A DNA stretch of 64,000 bases. It comes from Calycina herbarum. Taxonomy: Eukaryota; Ascomycota; Leotiomycetes; Helotiales; Pezizellaceae. Made by a program: the position numbers and the translations under genes. Every line of letters starts with the position of its first letter. Positions within the stretch are counted from its first letter, which is position 1. Positions 23,437 through 34,432 of the stretch are shown in pieces. The notes under the pieces are model-generated. The model was given only the letters and a program-made list of their open reading frames with translations. It searched no databases and was not told the origin of the DNA. The DNA is taken from assembly GCA_001414485.1 (NCBI GenBank), contig LLEY01000147.1, forward strand, positions 62,001 to 126,000. The letters are read 5' to 3'.

Positions 23437-25151
23437 AATGGTTATTCATAGGGATTGGGAACAGGAATGGCTTTAGAATTGACGAGGAAATGGGTTGGTG
23501 AGGCGACGAGAGTTGAATGAGCAAAACCCATTTGAATAAAACGACGGGGTGTGCACGCGGACAAGGGATTTGGTTAAGAACTCGGGGTCTGGACGGGATA
23601 TGGTGAGTTAGTTGCCTCTTGGGGGCTTTTTGGCTTTTGGATACCCAGATACGAAGTTACGATACGAGAGCAGTAGATGAGTGGTCATGATGCATAGAAA
23701 ATTTCTCACAATATTTTGGGGAACTGATTGTGTTTCGGTCTTGTTTTACTCCATCAGATGTTGTGTTTAGAATATCAAGTGCTAGACTATTAAGAAGATT
23801 TGAGAAACATCTTATAAGGCTTCCGGATAAACAAGTGGTCAAGCACGTGAATTATTCTCCTAAACTATTGATGAATGAAACCCTCTGTGAGTTTATAAGT
23901 AATGAATAATTAGGAGTTTTTAGTTATAATTTAAATATATAAATATTAACGCTAGAGCAAGATTCTGTTTTACGTGATACCCTCTAGTATGTACTAATTA
24001 TATAATTGACTAATTGTGTATAGACATTCTCTAAACTCGCTAAAATCTACCACTTTAGTTTTTAACTTTTTATGTGAACTTTAGCCTTTTAAACTGTCTA
24101 AAATACATTAATAAAGGTTATAGGCTATACTTTTGAAATACTCGAAATCTAAGTCTAAGTTCTCTCGAATAATATAATTCAAATTACTAGACTCGCTACT
24201 GAACGTTAGGAACTCGTAACGTGATTGGTTAATTTTGCAATTGGTGAATGAAGTATACCCGTAGTTCACGTGCTTTCGTCTATATTAGGCGACCTGTATA
24301 TTTTGTTATATATCATTTTACCCTTTAATAGACTCACCTCAGATCTTTCTTGAACAAAGACTATAATTGTTACTATTGGTAGTCTAAAATACTACTTAAA
24401 TAGTTCCGGAGTACTTAAAAAGCTGTGAAATAATTTATGGGGCTCACTTCCTCTTCTCGCTTATTTTCTCTGCGTCTCTTTTCCCGCTGATTACGAGTAC
24501 TACTTGTCTAGAAAAAGGAAATTATAGTAAGAGGTAAGTCGGGTTTTATTATTGCTTTACAATCGGGGTATTTACGCGTGAAATTAATTCTTAATAACTA
24601 AGAAACCTTGTTTTCTCCTGTATATATTGGAAGAAAAGATTGTGATGAGAGAAGTTGTCGACTAATAGATAAGTTGACATAGAGGTAGGTAAGGTTCATC
24701 TTATCAGAGTATTCTTGGAGAAAGACAAGTTCAGTGAGAATTGAACTATTTGAATTTGTATACTTTATTCACATCTATTCAACCTTCACGAGTTTCTTTA
24801 TCCAAACCTTGTTTATCTAATTAAATTTTCTAACATACTCTGATGGATTGTTTGAACGCAATCATACTGAGATACGTACTTGGTGCTAGATAGTTTAGAA
24901 AAATCAGAATTTACTTAAACTCGATTGCAGTTATATCACCCAGTCTCACATGTCCTTCGACAGTCAGGCAACCTCCAGGTAGTGAGCGATGCCTCGTACA
25001 ATCCATAGCCAATAGAAATTGTATCTTAAGTTGCTGCTTCAAGTCCCCACTTTTACGACATCTAAATTCTGTCGCACTCATCCTCAAACCTTCCCTTCAT
25101 CCCGTCAACAACACAACACCACAACACCACCCTTCTCCTCCTCACACCATC
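23437..25151. other. Gene-free stretch containing AT-rich island 2
   Basis: 3' flank of the OCD-like gene, then an AT-rich island about 23880-24620, then the promoter/leader of the next gene. CACGTG occurs at 23844-23849 and 24267-24272, each within AGCACGTGAA in inverted orientation, bracketing the core of the island. No ORF of note. Confidence 0.55.
24021..24258. mobile_element. AT-rich repeat relic, copy 2 (inverted to copy 1)
   Basis: The reverse complement of this segment aligns with 15931-16145. Examples on its minus strand are GTATACTTCATTCACCAATT and CAAAAGTATAGCCTATAACC. Where the two differ, this copy more often keeps C or G and copy 1 has T or A, so it is the less mutated copy. 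No coding capacity remains. Possible terminal inverted repeats AGCACGTGAA at 23842 and 24265 would define a 433-bp element, but copy 1 lacks them. Confidence 0.65.
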
Positions 25152-26773
25152 ATGTCGACCGACGAATCCCAGGTCCCCGATGCCTCTCAGCCACCATCCA
25201 ACTCTCCTCATATTACTCTCAACGACACCACCGAGTCGCAGCACCACCATTCACCCCCTGCCACGGCCATATCCCCCAATGAAGCGCAGCTTACCCAGGT
25301 CCCCAAACGCAAAAGAAAGCCCTTTTGGGCGAGATGGGGACTCACATTACCACCAGGAGGCACACTGCCATGGCTCAGCAATGATTTCTACTGGGTGACA
25401 GAGAAGCTACGTTATCAAGGGTACTGCTTCAAGGTAGTGAATAAGTGTCCGACCATCGATCGCAAAAATATGGAAATGGCTGTATGCAACTTTTCCCTTT
25501 GTCCCCCCTTTTCAACTCCTATTTTCAGGGGTCGGGAGCAAATATTATCCTTACACGCTGCTCCTGGCTCCTGATTCAACGAGAAAAATATATGCTAAAT
25601 TTGTTGCAGTGGGCTCAATTATGCCTCCTCAAGGCGCGCCAGATGCGTAGAAAGTCCGTCAAGAAACAAGAAGAATTCGAAAAATTGTCAGAGAAGCTCA
25701 GCAGGGCCATTTATCAGATTGAAGGATACGAGGGGTTTGATGTAGTTACTTTTTGGTCAACCCATCGAACCGTCGCGGAGGCACAATATGGTATTGAGGT
25801 GGGAATTCAGGTATGCTCTAGGTCGTTCTTTCATGGTATTTTGGTTTCATCTTTGCTAATATATTTGATTGGTTAATAGTCGGACTTCGATTATGCCGCT
25901 ACTTTGTTACCCGAGAGTGAAATCATCAAATCCAAACGTGGAGCCAAAGAACTAGATGAGATTTTGCAAAAAGAGCTTCTCGACACCCGTCTAACTGAGG
26001 AGGAAAAGTTTGACTTGGAGGTCGGCGATATCGAAGAAGGCCTCGATGGCTTGTTGTTCGCCTCGTCCGCTAACAGAGACGCAAACGATAACACCAAATC
26101 CAATCAAGAGGAGAACGAAGATGAGGACGAACAGGATGCGGAAGAGGAAGAAGCAAATAACGAGTCCAATAACCCCCTTGCGAAGCGAAAACGAGGTGAA
26201 GAACGTGCACCAAACGAGTATGACGAAGAAGGGCGGCCATATTGGACGATGCAAGCAGAGGTTTATGAAGATGATGATAGTGATCTCGATGACCTGCCTG
26301 AGGAAACCGAGCCGAGTGCCCCAAAACGCCAAAAGCTGTCTCTACCGCTTCTAAATCTAGGTTTCCAACAGGTTTCTGCAAATATGCTTCCACTAGACAC
26401 CGACCGAAACAGTCTATCTCTACCCCATCCACTTCCTATTCCTAGAAAGACTTCTACTGCAGATACAGACACTAGCCAAAATCGATCCTCCTTGGCCCCT
26501 CCATCACGAGGTCCTCGAAAGAGTAACCAAAGCCGACCCTCCTTATCTCCACGTCCACCTCGAGTCCCCAAGAACATATCTGCCGCAAATTCAACCCCAC
26601 TCGGCACTAGAGAAACCCCTCCCTCCCTACCGCCTCTACCTCATGGTTTCCGAAAAATTTCCGAAGCGAATGCAACCCCAATTGGTACCAAGCACTCCCC
26701 TAAAGATGTACATGAAATGGAAGATGCCTTTGATTCACTCTCTGTTCGTCCTCCTTCACCAGGCCTCAAATGA
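25152..26773 (+). CDS. Fungal protein of unknown function with GYEGFD domain
   Basis: Exons are 25152..25481, 25610..25810 and 25880..26773 (introns 128 and 69 nt, all phase 0), giving 474 aa. The N-terminus is Ser/Pro/His-rich, with a basic patch PKRKRKPFWARWG. A conserved core (about 85-190) contains KLRYQGYCFKVVNKCP, MEMAWAQLCLLKARQM and IYQIEGYEGFDVVTFW. Then comes a long acidic segment (EENEDEDEQDAEEEEANNES) with a possible nuclear signal LAKRKRGEE. The tail is Ser/Pro-rich with a repeated PRK(T/N/I)S-like unit (IPRKTSTA, GPRKSNQ, VPKNISAANST, GFRKISEANAT). No known family recognised. A shorter paralogue of the core lies at 41465. A nuclear role is suggested only by charge pattern. Confidence 0.7.
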
Positions 26774-27886
26774 GCAACCAAGAATTGTCCTTGCAAAAGA
26801 AAGCTACGGTTTGATTGTATTCTCGATACTTGGAATTCATGCATTGATATTGGAGAGAAATGAGATTTATCCTACTGGAACTGCAATTGTCGGGTCCTGG
26901 TAAGGGAAGAGAATCCTGGGTTCTTAGGTGTAGATAGCTATAAATCAATTAAAGTATTCTCACATGACACATTTCGTCGGAAAGTGAAGTATTCACACAT
27001 ACATTTCAGTAGCTATGGAACTTACATCTAACGTTCAGCATTCATGCATTCAGTAGAATTACGTTGTTTGAGATTCCTCTAGCCAGGGGGCTTGTTGTTA
27101 TGAATTCAACATGAATTCGTCACTAGGTAACCGCTGAGGCAGAATCATTCATTTTACATACTAACTACCTACTTAACTTCATAACCCAAATAACCAGCCA
27201 AGATATCTGTCAACCAGTAGACCTTGTGGAAGGATTAGCTATATAGATTCTCATTTCTGACTTAATTTGACATGCGCAAGTCTGAGCCATTTCAGCTTGA
27301 AAGTTTTCTTTTATCAATACATATGTATCTTGTATTTTTTTGTTTTTACATCCAGTAAGATTTCACCCTCCTGCTTACATCACTTTGGGGAATTTCTTTC
27401 TTGCTCCGCCCATTGCTCCGGTTTTTATCACTTCTTTGTATCACGACGAAACAGTGGAACCTCACGAAATATTAAGATGAGAATATTGTCATTCTGGAGT
27501 ATCTGTTTATTTGCGACTCTTAGGGAATAATTAGTGCAAATCAGTTTATTTCAATACTTTAAACTCGACTTATACCTTTGACCACTGACATATTCAAGGA
27601 ACGTTTCCTGTACATGTATCTCATTCTTTCATTCTAGATCAGTAGTATATTGAAATGGAGGTAGAGGCCTTCAGTGACTTGAAAAGTTAACAGTGAAAGC
27701 CGCCATCTTTGAATAACTGAATTTATATATTAAAAGATTTACTTGAACGATCATCTCCAACTTCTCACTCTCATTACCCTTTTACTGTCATCTGTAATGT
27801 CAGTAGACATTCCCTCTTTCTATAATACAAATCAATATACCGATAGTAAAGAGCAAAATGGGAAATCAAAAAAACTACCAATCGTT
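26774..27886. other. Intergenic, no gene seen
   Basis: 3' flank of the preceding gene and AT-leaning sequence. Short ORFs are uncharacteristic of coding sequence. Confidence 0.5.
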
Positions 27887-28240
27887 CCAGGTAACCTACA
27901 AATTGCTCTAATCATTTTACAAGTTATTTCTACAAGATGTAAGCATCTTGTGGTTATTGGTAGGTTACCCATAAACAGCTCGACTTCTTTTTTTTTTTAC
28001 AAGAAATTAGTAGGTGACCTACGAACAGCAGCGACCAGAAAATTTCACGACTATTCCCAGGTAACCTACGAATAGCTCGTAGAACAATTCTTTAATTCTG
28101 AGCTGCCCCTGGGTAACCTACACATAGTCCTATATTTTCATAAGATGTTTATACAAAATAAGAGTTTTAACAGGTGACCTACTATTAGCTATCTAAGAAA
28201 ACCCCGATTATTGTTAGATAACCTACGATTGGTTCGACGA
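27887..28240 (+). repeat. Seven-copy degenerate array around GGTNACCTAC
   Basis: Units share the consensus GGTAACCTACGAATAGCTCG. Cores lie at 27890 (GGTAACC), 27963 (GGTTACC), 28013 (GGTGACC), 28060 (GGTAACC), 28112 (GGTAACC), 28173 (GGTGACC) and 28217 (GATAACC), all in the same orientation and 44-73 bp apart. The spacers are AT-rich and unrelated. One spacer holds a perfect hairpin, ACAAGATG-TAAG-CATCTTGT, at 27932-27951. The reading frame is not maintained, so this is not a coding repeat. Confidence 0.75.
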
Positions 28241-28442
28241 TTAAATCTTTACAGTACATTTCTACAGGATATATCCCCTTGGAATTCTCCCTTGCTCTCC
28301 CTGAATTGGCGTTTCTGAGAAGGGACTGGAGGTGATGCTTAGCAACAAAAGAATCCAAGAACAAACTTAAAGGCACGGAATTTCGCATATAACTTCATCA
28401 GAAACCTCACAAGTGGTAATAAACTTTCTATTTTAAGACCTA

Positions 28443-29738
28443 TCACCCAGCAGCGAGAGCCTCCCCCTCCATTCTCCTTCGAAGAGTAGAACTTTCTTCG
28501 TCTTCAACATCTATCTCAATCTCCATCTGGGGTCTGTTTTTGTTCAACCCCTCCAAGAGATTGCAAGCTTTGCAAATCTCCTGGCTGGACATGTAGCCAC
28601 ACTTCTTGCAAGAACCCAAAGTCTGCTTGACAAGCTTGCGACCTTGGTCCTTCCTACCTGTCTTCCCAGTCTTGGGATTGAACCCTTTCTTCTCTTGAGT
28701 TTGGATATTAACCGTACTCGATGCCAGTGATGAGACATCAACTTCTCTTGAAGAAGCCTCTTCATCTTGCTGTAATTTCTTTTCCATATCCGCCATTTCT
28801 CCACCACTGTTCCTCCCGGTACTTCCACAGCCTCCTGCGCCTTCTTCCTCGCCATCAGCACTTGACAACGAGACTTTCTGGCTTTTGCATTGACTGATTC
28901 CTGTCACTTCTTCTGGCACCAATTTTGCCATGTCCTCTCCACTTCGCACGACATCGAGAATCGCACTTGGTCTGACTCGTTCCAGATTTTTGATGAGACT
29001 CCTGGCACTGCCTCTGAACGCCTCCGGGCTGTAAAGACACTCTGTTGTGAAGTAATCTAGCTTCTTGTGATGTGCGTAGAGAACGATTTCTTTCTCATAG
29101 GCATATTTCAGCGGCTTGCTCCTCCGCACATCGCTCGCTGAATCTCCGGTGACAATGCTGGTGCTTCGGGCAAGACGTGGCAAATCCCCTCTCAATAAAT
29201 TCATCAAAATAGTTTCCGCTATATCGTCTGCATTGTGTCCAGTAACAACATGCTTTATTCCTAGCATTTTCGCCCCGCGGTCCAGTGCTTGTCGTCGAAA
29301 CACTCCACAATATGTACAATTCCCCTTCTTCCCAATAACCTCAACCACTTGGTCCATCGTCCACCCATATAATTCGTCGTATCCGACAATCTTTAGTGGC
29401 ATATCGTATTGTACCGCGTTGCGCTTGACAGTTTCGAGGGAGTCATCCCGATAGCCCTTGATTCCTTCATCAATACTGAGTAGAACCAATTCTAAGCCAT
29501 AATCGTATCGTTCGTTGAGGGTCTTCAATACTGATGCCAGGACAGTGGAGTCTTTTCCTCCAGATGCGCCGATCGCTATTCGGTCTCCGCGCGCGAAGAG
29601 GGAGGTGGAGGTGATTGTGTGATGAATTTCGGCTTCGAAGATGGAAATGAAGCACTCTTTGCAGAGTTTCTGGTGGTTCTTGGGTCGGATTATCAAGGCG
29701 CGAGCAGTCTCGCATATGGCGCATAATGTTGGCGCCAT
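28443..29738 (-). CDS. NCS6: Cytoplasmic tRNA 2-thiolation protein 1
   Basis: Single exon, 431 aa. Cys-rich N-terminus ([22 protein letters not shown]), PP-loop [55 protein letters not shown] and [19 protein letters not shown]. The last three carry the Cys and His residues of the TtuA/Ncs6 fold. The C-terminus has a zinc ribbon, [20 protein letters not shown]. Ncs6 (CTU1 in animals) works with Ncs2 to thiolate U34 of tRNAs for Lys, Glu and Gln, using sulphur from Urm1. Between about 285 and 360 there is a low-complexity insertion ([13 protein letters not shown] and a Glu/Lys-rich part) that core enzymes lack. Divergent from the eL8 gene. Confidence 0.96.
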   Translation of the reverse strand: MAPTLCAICETARALIIRPKNHQKLCKECFISIFEAEIHHTITSTSLFARGDRIAIGASGGKDSTVLASVLKTLNERYDYGLELVLLSIDEGIKGYRDDSLETVKRNAVQYDMPLKIVGYDELYGWTMDQVVEVIGKKGNCTYCGVFRRQALDRGAKMLGIKHVVTGHNADDIAETILMNLLRGDLPRLARSTSIVTGDSASDVRRSKPLKYAYEKEIVLYAHHKKLDYFTTECLYSPEAFRGSARSLIKNLERVRPSAILDVVRSGEDMAKLVPEEVTGISQCKSQKVSLSSADGEEEGAGGCGSTGRNSGGEMADMEKKLQQDEEASSREVDVSSLASSTVNIQTQEKKGFNPKTGKTGRKDQGRKLVKQTLGSCKKCGYMSSQEICKACNLLEGLNKNRPQMEIEIDVEDEESSTLRRRMEGEALAAG

Positions 29739-30032
29739 GGTCGAAGAATTAAAAGGAAATAAAGGCTCGAATGCCTCACGAGAAATCGAGTTGGGTGGAA
29801 AAGAATGTGAGAGTCATACTGCCTACAAAAAAAAAGCGCGGGGTTAAGAAATTCGAAGTCCCTTCATCACGTGTCTATGCCAAGCCTTACAGGGAAGCTG
29901 CAGCCAATCAGCCGAGGAACACCCACGCACAAATCTAATTCAAAATCCCCTCGAAACTTTTCCTCTTTCTCTTCGACCATCGACAACCACCAAACGACAA
30001 TCGCTGCGACACCCCCAGCGACACGATCCATC
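29739..30032. promoter_or_regulatory. Shared promoter of NCS6 and ribosomal protein eL8
   Basis: 294 bp between divergent start codons. The eL8 side is a pyrimidine-rich leader (CTTTTCCTCTTTCTCTTCG) as is common for ribosomal protein genes. No TATA box seen. Confidence 0.5.
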
Positions 30033-31118
30033 ATGGTAAGCTATGCCTTTATATATGATACTTAATACTTGATACTCTTTATTCTCGCCGCCGCCTCTCT
30101 CCGACCTCTACGAGCAATCGCATGTCGAGATGCGTGTCCCGTCAACTGCCTTCGGGTGTTGATGATGATTTGGCTTGAGCTACATCTGCGCAGCAATGCC
30201 AGTGTGGTCTCTTTAGAGTTCAAAGAATTTCATTAGTGAACATATTCGCTGATGTATTCTTTTCTCAATGATAGCCTCCAAAGTCAGGAAAGAAGGCTGC
30301 TCCAGCCCCATTCCCACAGGGAAAAGCCGGTTCAGGCGCAAAGAAGGCCCCAAAGGTATGTACTCACCCACTTCCCTCCCGTTTTCGAGATGCTTACTTG
30401 GTGTCAGAACCCTCTCATCGAGAAGCGCACCCGAAACTATGGCATCGGTCAAGATATCCAGCCTAGACGAAACCTCTCTCGCATGGTGAAGTGGCCCGAG
30501 TATGTCCGTCTTCAACGCCAAAAGAAGATCTTGAACATGCGCCTCAAGGTCCCACCTGCGATCGCCCAATTCCAAAATGTCCTCGACCGCAACACCGCCG
30601 CCCAGGCATTCAAGCTTCTCAACAAATACCGCCCAGAGTCCAAGGCCGAGAAGAAGGAGCGTCTCTTGAAGGAGGCCACCGCCATCAAGGAGGGCAAGAA
30701 GAAGGAGGATGTCTCAAAGAAGCCATATGCCGTCAAGTACGGTCTCAACCACGTTGTTGGCTTGATTGAGAACAAGAAGGCTGCTTTGGTCCTCATCCCC
30801 AACGATGTTGACCCAATTGAGTTGGTTATCTTCCTCCCAGCTCTCTGCAAGAAGATGGGTATCCCATATGCCATCATCAAGGGTAAGGCCAGACTCGGCA
30901 CAGTCGTCCACAAGAAGACTGCTGCTGTTCTCGCCATCTCCGAGGTTCGGTCCGAGGACAAGAGCGAGTTCTCAAAGTTGGTTTCCGCCATCAAGGAGGG
31001 TTACAGTGACAAGTTTGAGGAGGCCAAGCGACACTGGGGTGGTGGTGTTATGGGTGCTAAGGCCAACGCCCGTACTGAGAAGAAGCGTAAGGCTCTTGAG
31101 TCTGCTATCAAGATCTAA
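30033..31118 (+). CDS. RPL8: 60S ribosomal protein eL8 (L7a/L8)
   Basis: Three exons: 30033..30035 (just the ATG), 30275..30355 and 30408..31118, with introns of 239 and 52 nt, giving 264 aa. The spliced start reads [20 protein letters not shown], then [56 protein letters not shown] and the L7Ae core [52 protein letters not shown]. Large-subunit protein near the 5.8S/25S rRNA, expected to be highly expressed. The first coding exon holding only ATG is a known arrangement in fungal ribosomal protein genes and hides the start from simple ORF finding. All family blocks are intact. Confidence 0.96.
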
Positions 31119-32754
31119 GGGGCTGGATGTATTCTTGATGTGGCTTTTACCGGCGTTTTTTACGATATCATGGCATTGCGTGGCAAGGGATTGTAGTTAG
31201 GAAAAAGCTACAGCAAAAATTCAAGACCAATGATACAGTAAATCTTGGCAATTTCATCAAATGCCTTCTGAGAGCGAATCAACCGACTTCTGCGTTCTTT
31301 CTGTGAATGCCTGGACCGCGATCCTGAGCTTTATATGTGTGATATGCCAAACTTGATCGAGACTCGACGACACAAATCTTATCCTCTTATTTCTAGCCTC
31401 TGCGGCACAATGATGCCGGAAGAGGTTAATCATGTTTCAAGTCAGCTTATGGAAATGCTTAATTCCATGACCCATGGTTGTGAACCACGGCAATGATCGA
31501 TCGCCTCCGGGGGGCATGTACTCGGGATTTTCTTCCGAGTATGATATAATTATCTGTTTAAATATATGGAAAAGCTGTAACATATAATTTTCAAGAGGTC
31601 ATGTGGAATACCAGCTGCACAAGGTACGGCTACCTAGCCTGTTGACGCGGCAAGCGAGAGAAAATAGACAACAGGCAACAGGAAAGTCTGGAAAAGTCTC
31701 TTTCCGCCAAGCTGATTACTTTTTCCTTGGTCTATTTCCCTGCTGGCCAAGCAGTGGCACGCAATTGTTGTGTAACAGTACGTTTTGGTTGAGTGGTGGG
31801 CCAAGGCGCCCCGAGAGACGCCCAGAAGTCTCAATTTTCCCTTTTTTGAGGGCCAAGGGACAAGGTATCCTCGATGAGGAAATAATTGGTGAGGGACTTT
31901 GGGGATGACGATGTCTCATGATAGGGTGAGCAAGCCACATTCTGTGAGCAGAGACTGGAGAGATTCTTACTGTAGTTGTGAAATGGGCAGACTGCTGCAG
32001 ATGAAAAGAATAGTTGAAAAGATGGAGAAGATTGAGCGTGTGGCCAAGGAGGAGGGACGTGGTGTTGTGTTGTGAAATTGATGATGCCACTAGCTCCTCA
32101 ACAGCCGCCATGTTCTATAGTTTGGGGGTAATAAGTCGGATGAAGCCGCCTCTTGGGAGCAGCGTCGCGTAGTGTACTATATATAAAGATTGTCGGCGGC
32201 ATGGCACAGGCACAACATTGGCATGTTTGACAATCACGTCTCGTCTCGGACGACCCCCTTCGCTTCACGATACAAGTACACTTTCCCCCTTTGCTTTCCC
32301 CACGATCTCGAGTCCCCTCGCCATCTCCGTTGCCATATTTGGTCTGCAGCTCTCCCCCCAAGACTATTCTTTCCGTCATTCTCGTACGATTTTCCTCTCT
32401 CATCATCGCGCGTCTCCGCCTCTTCCAGACTCTGCGCCAACACTTTGGAACCTTTTCCGCCTTCCTTCGGTACAGCTTAGCTTAGCAATTGCTCGTTCTC
32501 CAATTGACTCGTCCCATTGGTCGAGGCTTATCGTAGGTTAATCGCCCCGCCCAGCCAGCGCAGAAACCGGAGAAGTTGCGAACGGCACTAAGAAAAGGAA
32601 TTACCTTCTACCTTTCTACCACCATTACACACTCACTTCCGAATTCTACACACCACATACACCTACACACCTATTTTATCCTCATTGTTTGCCTTCTTTG
32701 TACATATTATCTCGGGTTTTGTGTTGAGAGAGACACGTAAGATTGTTATTCACC
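31119..32754. other. Intergenic between eL8 and carbonic anhydrase
   Basis: 3' flank of eL8, then a long upstream region. 32200-32720 is C/T-rich on the plus strand, as in fungal leaders, with an inverted CCAAT box (ATTGG) near 32515. Plus-strand ORFs at 32190-32541 are low-complexity pyrimidine-driven frames and are not called. Confidence 0.5.
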
Positions 32755-33739
32755 ATGGATTCCAAGCAAGGTACGTTTTGAGGTCATCTTTTCCGACTGC
32801 GCAACGGGGATTGGGTGGCTGTACGGGCTCTTCCGTACCTCCCCCAAACCCCGATTCCTCCACAACCTCCACCTCTCTTCAAATACTCTCAGATTCTAGA
32901 TCTCAGAAAGGGCACATCAATAATGGATACTAACATGGAAGAAGATAAATTCACCTACGCCCTCAAGTCCAACGATGCTTGGGCAAACTACAAGGGCCAT
33001 CAAAACCCTACCTACTTCCCCGAGATGTCAAAGGGTCAATCGCCTCAAATCCGTATGTTCTCACCTCACCTCCCTCTCCTTTCTCTTCTCCAGAGTGATA
33101 CGAACAGAAACTTATATTTCCCTAACAGTTTGGTTCGGCTGCAGCGATTCCCGAGTCCCCGAGACAACCCTCCTAGGTCTCCAACCCGGCGACGTCTTCA
33201 CCCACCGCAACATCGCCAACATCCTCTCCCCAACCGACCTCAACTTCCTCTCCGTCCTCGAATACGCCGTCGCGCACGTAAAAGTAAAGCACATCATTCT
33301 CTGCGGCCACACCTGCTGTGGTGGATGCGCCGGTGCCCTCTCCGATGGTCGAATTGGCGGGGTTCTCGACGCATGGCTCACGCCTCTAAAAGCGGTCAAA
33401 CTAGCAAACGACCAGGAGTTGAGCAGTATCAAGGATGATGGCGCACGAGCGCGACGACTGGCGGAGCTGAATGTGCAGAAGGGAGTGGAGGTTTTGATGA
33501 GCAATTATGTTGTTGAGGAGGCGATGAAGACGAGGGGCTTGACTGTTCATGGTATTGTTTATGATATCGCTTCTGGCAAGCTCAACGATTTGGGAATCGG
33601 ATCTGGAGCTAAGGGGATCCCAATGCAGCCTGGACAACACGGCGCCGATGGCGCGCAAGATGTCGAGTACGAGCTTGTCAAGGGAAACCATGGAATGCTT
33701 GTTTTCGACGGCGAGGTCGCGGAGATGGCTGTCCGATAA
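32755..33739 (+). CDS. Beta-class carbonic anhydrase
   Basis: Exons are 32755..32770 (16 nt), 32900..33052 and 33129..33739 (introns 129 and 76 nt), giving 259 aa starting MDSKQDLRKGTSIM. Zinc-site motifs are WFGCSDSRVPETTLLGLQPG (Cys, with Asp-Arg dyad) and HIILCGHTCCGGC (His and Cys), and between them GDVFTHRNIANIL. The third ligand pattern Cys-His-Cys with CSDSR is the beta-CA hallmark. It interconverts CO2 and bicarbonate, supplying bicarbonate for carboxylases and in CO2 sensing. The splice CAA-ATC-C/TT-TGG restores QILWFGCSDS. If the first intron lies in the UTR, translation would begin at the ATG in TSIMDTNMEED instead. No obvious mitochondrial presequence. Confidence 0.93.
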
Positions 33740-34432
33740 TCAGGGAGGATTTGAATGGCAGGCGGCGTTTTTCAATCTACATATACGGGGGCGGAAAGGA
33801 AAGTTGGAGTTTGGAAGGCACAATTGGGAAGTAGCATTATACACGGGGCGAGGAGTTTGAAATATTGGGCGGAGAAAGAGAGAACAGAAACGAATAGACA
33901 AATGAGAATGTTGGCGGGAGTTGGGATCTCGGGTTTTTTCATGGATCGATCCTCGCAAAGGGGATTTTAGGAGGCTCGGCAGGTTTGCTTGATGCCAGGC
34001 GTTTTCTTACTCGATGTATTCCGTATGGGGAATCTCCACTTGCCTTTTACCTAGTGTGATGTTTTTACAATGAACAAATTGTTTTTTCCATGGTGTTACG
34101 TAGTTCTCTTTCCGCTTAAACCTAGAAGTCTTTCTTCCTAGAATTTGACATATTAGGGGCTAAAAGATAATTCATCATAATTATGAAATTATATGTTGAA
34201 CAATTCTATAAAGGCAAATTGGAGTACGGTACGAGTAGAGGGGAGCAGGCCATGTTCGTCGAACCAGACGCTACCTATCAAAGACTTTTAGTCGCTCCTA
34301 ACTCATCACCTAGCTGGACTCTTGAGATATATTTCACGTGCTGATCCGGGCCGTTGATTCCGATCGCAAGCCGAGAACCGAACCACCTCAACCCCTCATC
34401 ACTACTTCACTTCCATCTCCAAACCAATTGAG
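33740..34432. other. Intergenic; E-box upstream of RraA-like gene
   Basis: 3' flank of the carbonic anhydrase gene, an AT-rich patch about 34140-34210, and the promoter of the next gene. A perfect CACGTG lies at 34335-34340, 93 bp before the ATG. Confidence 0.5.

Noticed and set aside
27887..28240. CRISPR-like look of the regular repeat array
   Set aside because: The genome is eukaryotic, repeats are short and degenerate, spacing is uneven and no cas genes exist.
30158..30258. Possible C/D-box snoRNA in eL8 intron 1 (ATGATGA at 30162, CTGA at 30249)
   Set aside because: Spacing fits and animal eL8 introns host snoRNAs, but there is no terminal stem, no clear C'/D' pair and no recognised guide sequence.
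32190..32541. Plus-strand ORFs upstream of carbonic anhydrase
   Set aside because: Composition-driven Ser/Pro/Leu frames in a pyrimidine-rich leader, overlapping in different frames.
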